A stretch of DNA of 64,000 bases, taken from assembly GCA_963169105.1 (NCBI GenBank), contig OY720636.1:137817747-137881746 (forward strand), read 5' to 3'. This DNA is from Ceriagrion tenellum. Its lineage: Eukaryota; Arthropoda; Insecta; Odonata; Coenagrionidae. Shown here piece after piece: positions 61,585 through 64,000 of the stretch. The translations under genes and the position numbers were made by a program. The notes below the pieces were generated by a model, which did no database searches, had not been told where the DNA came from, and saw only the letters and a list, made by a program, of their open reading frames with translations. Each line of letters begins with the position of its first letter. Position 1 is the stretch's first letter.

Positions 61585-63057
61585 TTGTACTTAGTTCAAA
61601 TGAACCCTCGACCCCCTAGAATGTATGGTTTACCCAAAATTCATAAAGCTAACATTCCTATCCGCCCAGTGATATCGGGGGTAGAGTCCCCGACCCATAA
61701 ACTGGCGTACAAAATCAATAGCATCTTCCGTCAAATTTCTAAATTTGTGCCTAAATATACCATCCAGAATTCTAGTAAACTAACGGAGCAATTGAGCAAG
61801 AAAATGATACCAAACAATGCTAAACTTTACTCTTTTGATGTAACTAATTTGTTTACTTCAGTTCCTGTGAGAGAAACTTTAAATTTAGTGGAAGAAATTT
61901 TATTTGACTCAACCATCAACCCAGTGGTTACTAATGAATTACTCAAACTCATGGAAATATGCACAAACCAAAATTACTTTTTATTTAATGGTAACTTTTA
62001 TCGGCAGGAAGAAGGTCTAGCCATGGGATCACCTTTGTCTCCATTGCTAGCCGACATTTTTATGGATCACTTAGAGAAGAAGCTTTTTAATTCAATTGTT
62101 AACCTTTTATCTAATGTGTTTTATTGGTTTAGATACGTGGATGATATTTTATGTTGCTGGACAGGTAGTCATAGGCAAGCCACCAAATTTTTAACCGTTT
62201 TAAATTCCTTACACCCACGTATCAATTTTACCATGGAATCTGAATCAAACGGTAATTTAAATTTTCTTGACTTAAGTATCTCAACTTCAAATAATCTCCA
62301 TCAATTTGCAATATACCGCAAACCAACTTATACAGACCACGCTATACCGTTTGATTCGTGCCACCCGTGGTCTCATAAAACTGCAGCGTTCAACCATATG
62401 ATCCAGCGAGCTTTAAATATCCCTCTTTCTGGGGATAATTTTGGAAAAGAATTAAACATAATTAGACAAATCGCTAAATATAATGGTTATGACGGAAATT
62501 TTGTAATTAGAATATTAAACAGGAAACTAGAGAATAGGGCATTAAAAGACATTTCATCATTGCAACCAGTCAAAGATAAAAAACTTAAATGGGTAAAGCT
62601 GCCTTACTTGGGAAAAATGTCTTACGATGCGGTTAAATCATTCCCTAAAGACAAATACAGAGTGAGTTTTTACACTCCAAGAACTCTGGGAACAATATTC
62701 AATAATGCCAAAGATCCTTTTGACCCCCTGCTAAAATCGGGAGTTTATGAACTTAAGTGTGACACATGTGGTAGTGTTTATGTCGGTCAAACTGGTAGAA
62801 ATTTTTTAACCAGGGTGTCGGAACACAAAAGGTGTTTGGTGAACAGAGACCCGAAGTCTTATTTCGCCAAACATCTAATGGAAGAATTTCACCACTCCAC
62901 ATTTAATGTGAAAATCCTCCGTTCCCAGGAGAAAGGAAAGGGTCTAGATGTTGCGGAACAGTGGGAAATAGTTAAAAGAAAACGAAAGAAAATGAACTTA
63001 TTAAACGAGAATGAATTTGTCTGTCATTCTCCGATTTTTGACTCCATTGTTGAATAA
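61585..63057 (+). CDS. Penelope-like reverse transcriptase with GIY-YIG endonuclease
   Basis: A 490-codon frame copies element RNA at a chromosomal nick. It is open from the junction with the inverted arm; the first ATG is at 61600. Complete Penelope proteins are longer, so the N-terminus is lost. RT motifs in order: YGLPKIHK (14-21), RPVIS (27-31), motif A FDVTNLFTSVP (84-94), motif B GLAMGSPLSPLLAD (144-157), catalytic YVDD (184-187) and a GNLNFLDL segment (223-230). The GIY-YIG endonuclease follows: GVYELKC (386-392), a CDTC pair typical of Penelope endonucleases, YVGQTGR (399-405), TRVSEH (409-414) and a C-terminal NLLNENE (471-477). Both catalytic domains appear intact, but truncation makes autonomous activity doubtful. 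Confidence 0.95.
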   Translation: MYLVQMNPRPPRMYGLPKIHKANIPIRPVISGVESPTHKLAYKINSIFRQISKFVPKYTIQNSSKLTEQLSKKMIPNNAKLYSFDVTNLFTSVPVRETLNLVEEILFDSTINPVVTNELLKLMEICTNQNYFLFNGNFYRQEEGLAMGSPLSPLLADIFMDHLEKKLFNSIVNLLSNVFYWFRYVDDILCCWTGSHRQATKFLTVLNSLHPRINFTMESESNGNLNFLDLSISTSNNLHQFAIYRKPTYTDHAIPFDSCHPWSHKTAAFNHMIQRALNIPLSGDNFGKELNIIRQIAKYNGYDGNFVIRILNRKLENRALKDISSLQPVKDKKLKWVKLPYLGKMSYDAVKSFPKDKYRVSFYTPRTLGTIFNNAKDPFDPLLKSGVYELKCDTCGSVYVGQTGRNFLTRVSEHKRCLVNRDPKSYFAKHLMEEFHHSTFNVKILRSQEKGKGLDVAEQWEIVKRKRKKMNLLNENEFVCHSPIFDSIVE

Positions 63058-63218
63058 CTTTACCTCCTCCAACAAATCACCCTCTCTCCTCACACCACCC
63101 TTCCCCCCCCTCCCCTTTTCCGTTTTCTCCCACTTGTCCTTCTATCCTTTCACAGTGTGACGTAAACACGGTGTTTCACGTACTATATAAGCCCATATCT
63201 GTTTATGTTGTATTTGTG

Positions 63219-63261
63219 TTGCCTGAGGATGACTGTTGTTCAGTTGAAACACGTGTAGCAA
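63219..63261 (+). ncRNA. Hammerhead-ribozyme-like motif, right arm
   Basis: Stem I TTGC (63219-63222) pairs with GCAA (63258-63261). The core is CTGAGGA (63223-63229), fitting CUGANGA. After one extra T comes stem II GACTG, loop TTGTT, CAGTT. GAAA is at 63246-63249. A very short stem III is formed by the palindromic ACACGTGT, with a TA cleavage position (63256-63257) before stem I closes. Hammerheads with tiny stem III, likely working as dimers, are known in the pseudo-LTRs of Penelope-like elements. The extra T before stem II is a departure from the strict core. Confidence 0.65.
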
Positions 63262-63356
63262 GAGGTGAAATAAAAACTAGTAGACAGTACGAAATCGTTT
63301 GAGCTTTTATTCAATATGCTGTTCTACAATATCTCGCCTGAGAAAGTGGAGTTTAT

Positions 63357-63369
63357 GGGAAAATTTAGT
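63357..63369. repeat. Target-site duplication, right copy
   Basis: GGGAAAATTTAGT, identical to 61238-61250. Confidence 0.85.
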
Positions 63370-64000
63370 GTAATCGTCTTTAGATTGGACGGTACCTTCC
63401 CGTACGTACGTACCCAAATCTCAGGATACAAATAGAATATGTATATATGTCAGATGAGTTTTTCTAGAGAGAATCATATTTGATAACATATCATCTATCC
63501 TGTTGAGCAAGCAATAATCGAAATTCATTGTCTTTGCAAACAGCTCTGCCCATACAGCATCCAATTTGGCAGGCAAAAACAACGATGTTCCGAGAAACTA
63601 AAGGCCCTTGTGCACAAAGCTGAGACCTGCACTGAATTAATCACTAAAATCAGCGTCAAAAATATGGATGCAAATTCAACACTTAAGTCGATTTCGATGC
63701 TTCGGAGCTAATTTTTACTCGATGCTGATTTTAATGTGCAAATCAGTTCCTGGGGATTTAACTAAACGACGAAATGCCATACTGTTTTGGCATAGCTACT
63801 ACATTTTTAAAAGTAAAACTCCCAACAATCACCAGAGAACCTTTTCTAGAGGTCGTAAGAAAACATTTTTTTTATTATTGATCAAAGTGCCCATTGTCAT
63901 TGCCAGTGCAAAATTGATCAATAATTATTGGTCTCCATTCTCTCTATTGAATTTTTAAGACCAATATTTATTGGTCTTTAGATCCATGAATCGGCTGAAA
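63370..64000. other. No gene seen
   Basis: AT-rich. A frame at 63668-63958 (+) has no recognisable domain. Confidence 0.5.

Larger units (their letters stand above)
61251..63356 (+). mobile_element. Penelope-like retroelement with inverted pseudo-LTRs
   Basis: Order: inverted copy of the 3' end (to about 61582), a 5'-truncated body with one long ORF, the direct 3' end (about 62984-63314), then a 43-bp unique tail (63314-63356). It is flanked by a perfect 13-bp target duplication. The two arms mirror each other across about 330 bp and include the last 25 or so codons of the ORF, so the left arm is a 3' piece of another copy in reverse. Partial inverted copies, a short tail and variable 10-15 bp duplications are known traits of Penelope-like elements. 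The intact ORF and near-identical arms suggest a recent insertion. Confidence 0.92.

Noticed and set aside
61251..63356. LTR retrotransposon
   Set aside because: The terminal copies are inverted, not direct. The protein is Penelope-type RT with GIY-YIG, without integrase, protease or gag.

Overview
The window looks like intergenic or intronic DNA from an arthropod, most likely an insect. It is AT-rich, has eukaryotic splice signals, and is full of degraded retrotransposons and DNA transposons. I see no prokaryotic gene organisation, rRNA gene or CRISPR array. The species cannot be fixed from the sequence.

Layout. 1-9.8 kb: mostly unassigned DNA with a possible solo LTR, small tandem duplications and two GC-skewed islands. 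9.9-13.4 kb: two decayed LINE copies in tandem on the + strand (endonuclease, linker, reverse transcriptase). 13.4-35 kb: sparse; LINE 3' ends (16.7-17.4 kb), three copies of a short dispersed repeat, tRNA-like SINE heads (24.7-24.9 kb), a near-perfect 180-bp palindrome (25.2 kb) and several GC-skewed islands. 35.3-38.3 kb: two more LINE remnants on opposite strands. 38.5-43.9 kb: a 5.4-kb hAT DNA transposon with 14-bp terminal inverted repeats and a clear transposase C-terminus on the - strand, carrying a nested MITE and a piggyBac-like fragment. 46.0-47.3 kb: a foldback hAT-type element with 374-bp arms and a perfect 8-bp target duplication. 47.8-50.7 kb: a LINE/RTE tail, a 33-bp perfect hairpin, a tandem duplication and more LINE pieces. 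52.35-53.6 kb: a non-autonomous Transib-like element with an RSS-like terminal heptamer and a CGCCG target duplication. 54.9-57.3 kb: the best host-gene candidate, on the - strand, with an RFX-type X-box about 150 bp upstream of its start codon. 58.9-59.3 kb: a tRNA-derived SINE. 61.24-63.37 kb: a Penelope-like retroelement, the clearest coding region, with a fused reverse transcriptase and GIY-YIG endonuclease. Its inverted pseudo-LTRs each carry a hammerhead-ribozyme-like motif.

How the parts relate. Almost everything recognisable is selfish DNA of several classes, some nested or abutting. The likely host gene encodes a small protein with a possible N-myristoylation signal. Its promoter motif suggests a ciliary or sensory-neuron gene, but this rests on motif and splice-phase evidence only. 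Most remaining stretches contain short open frames with no recognisable domain, and I treat these as chance.
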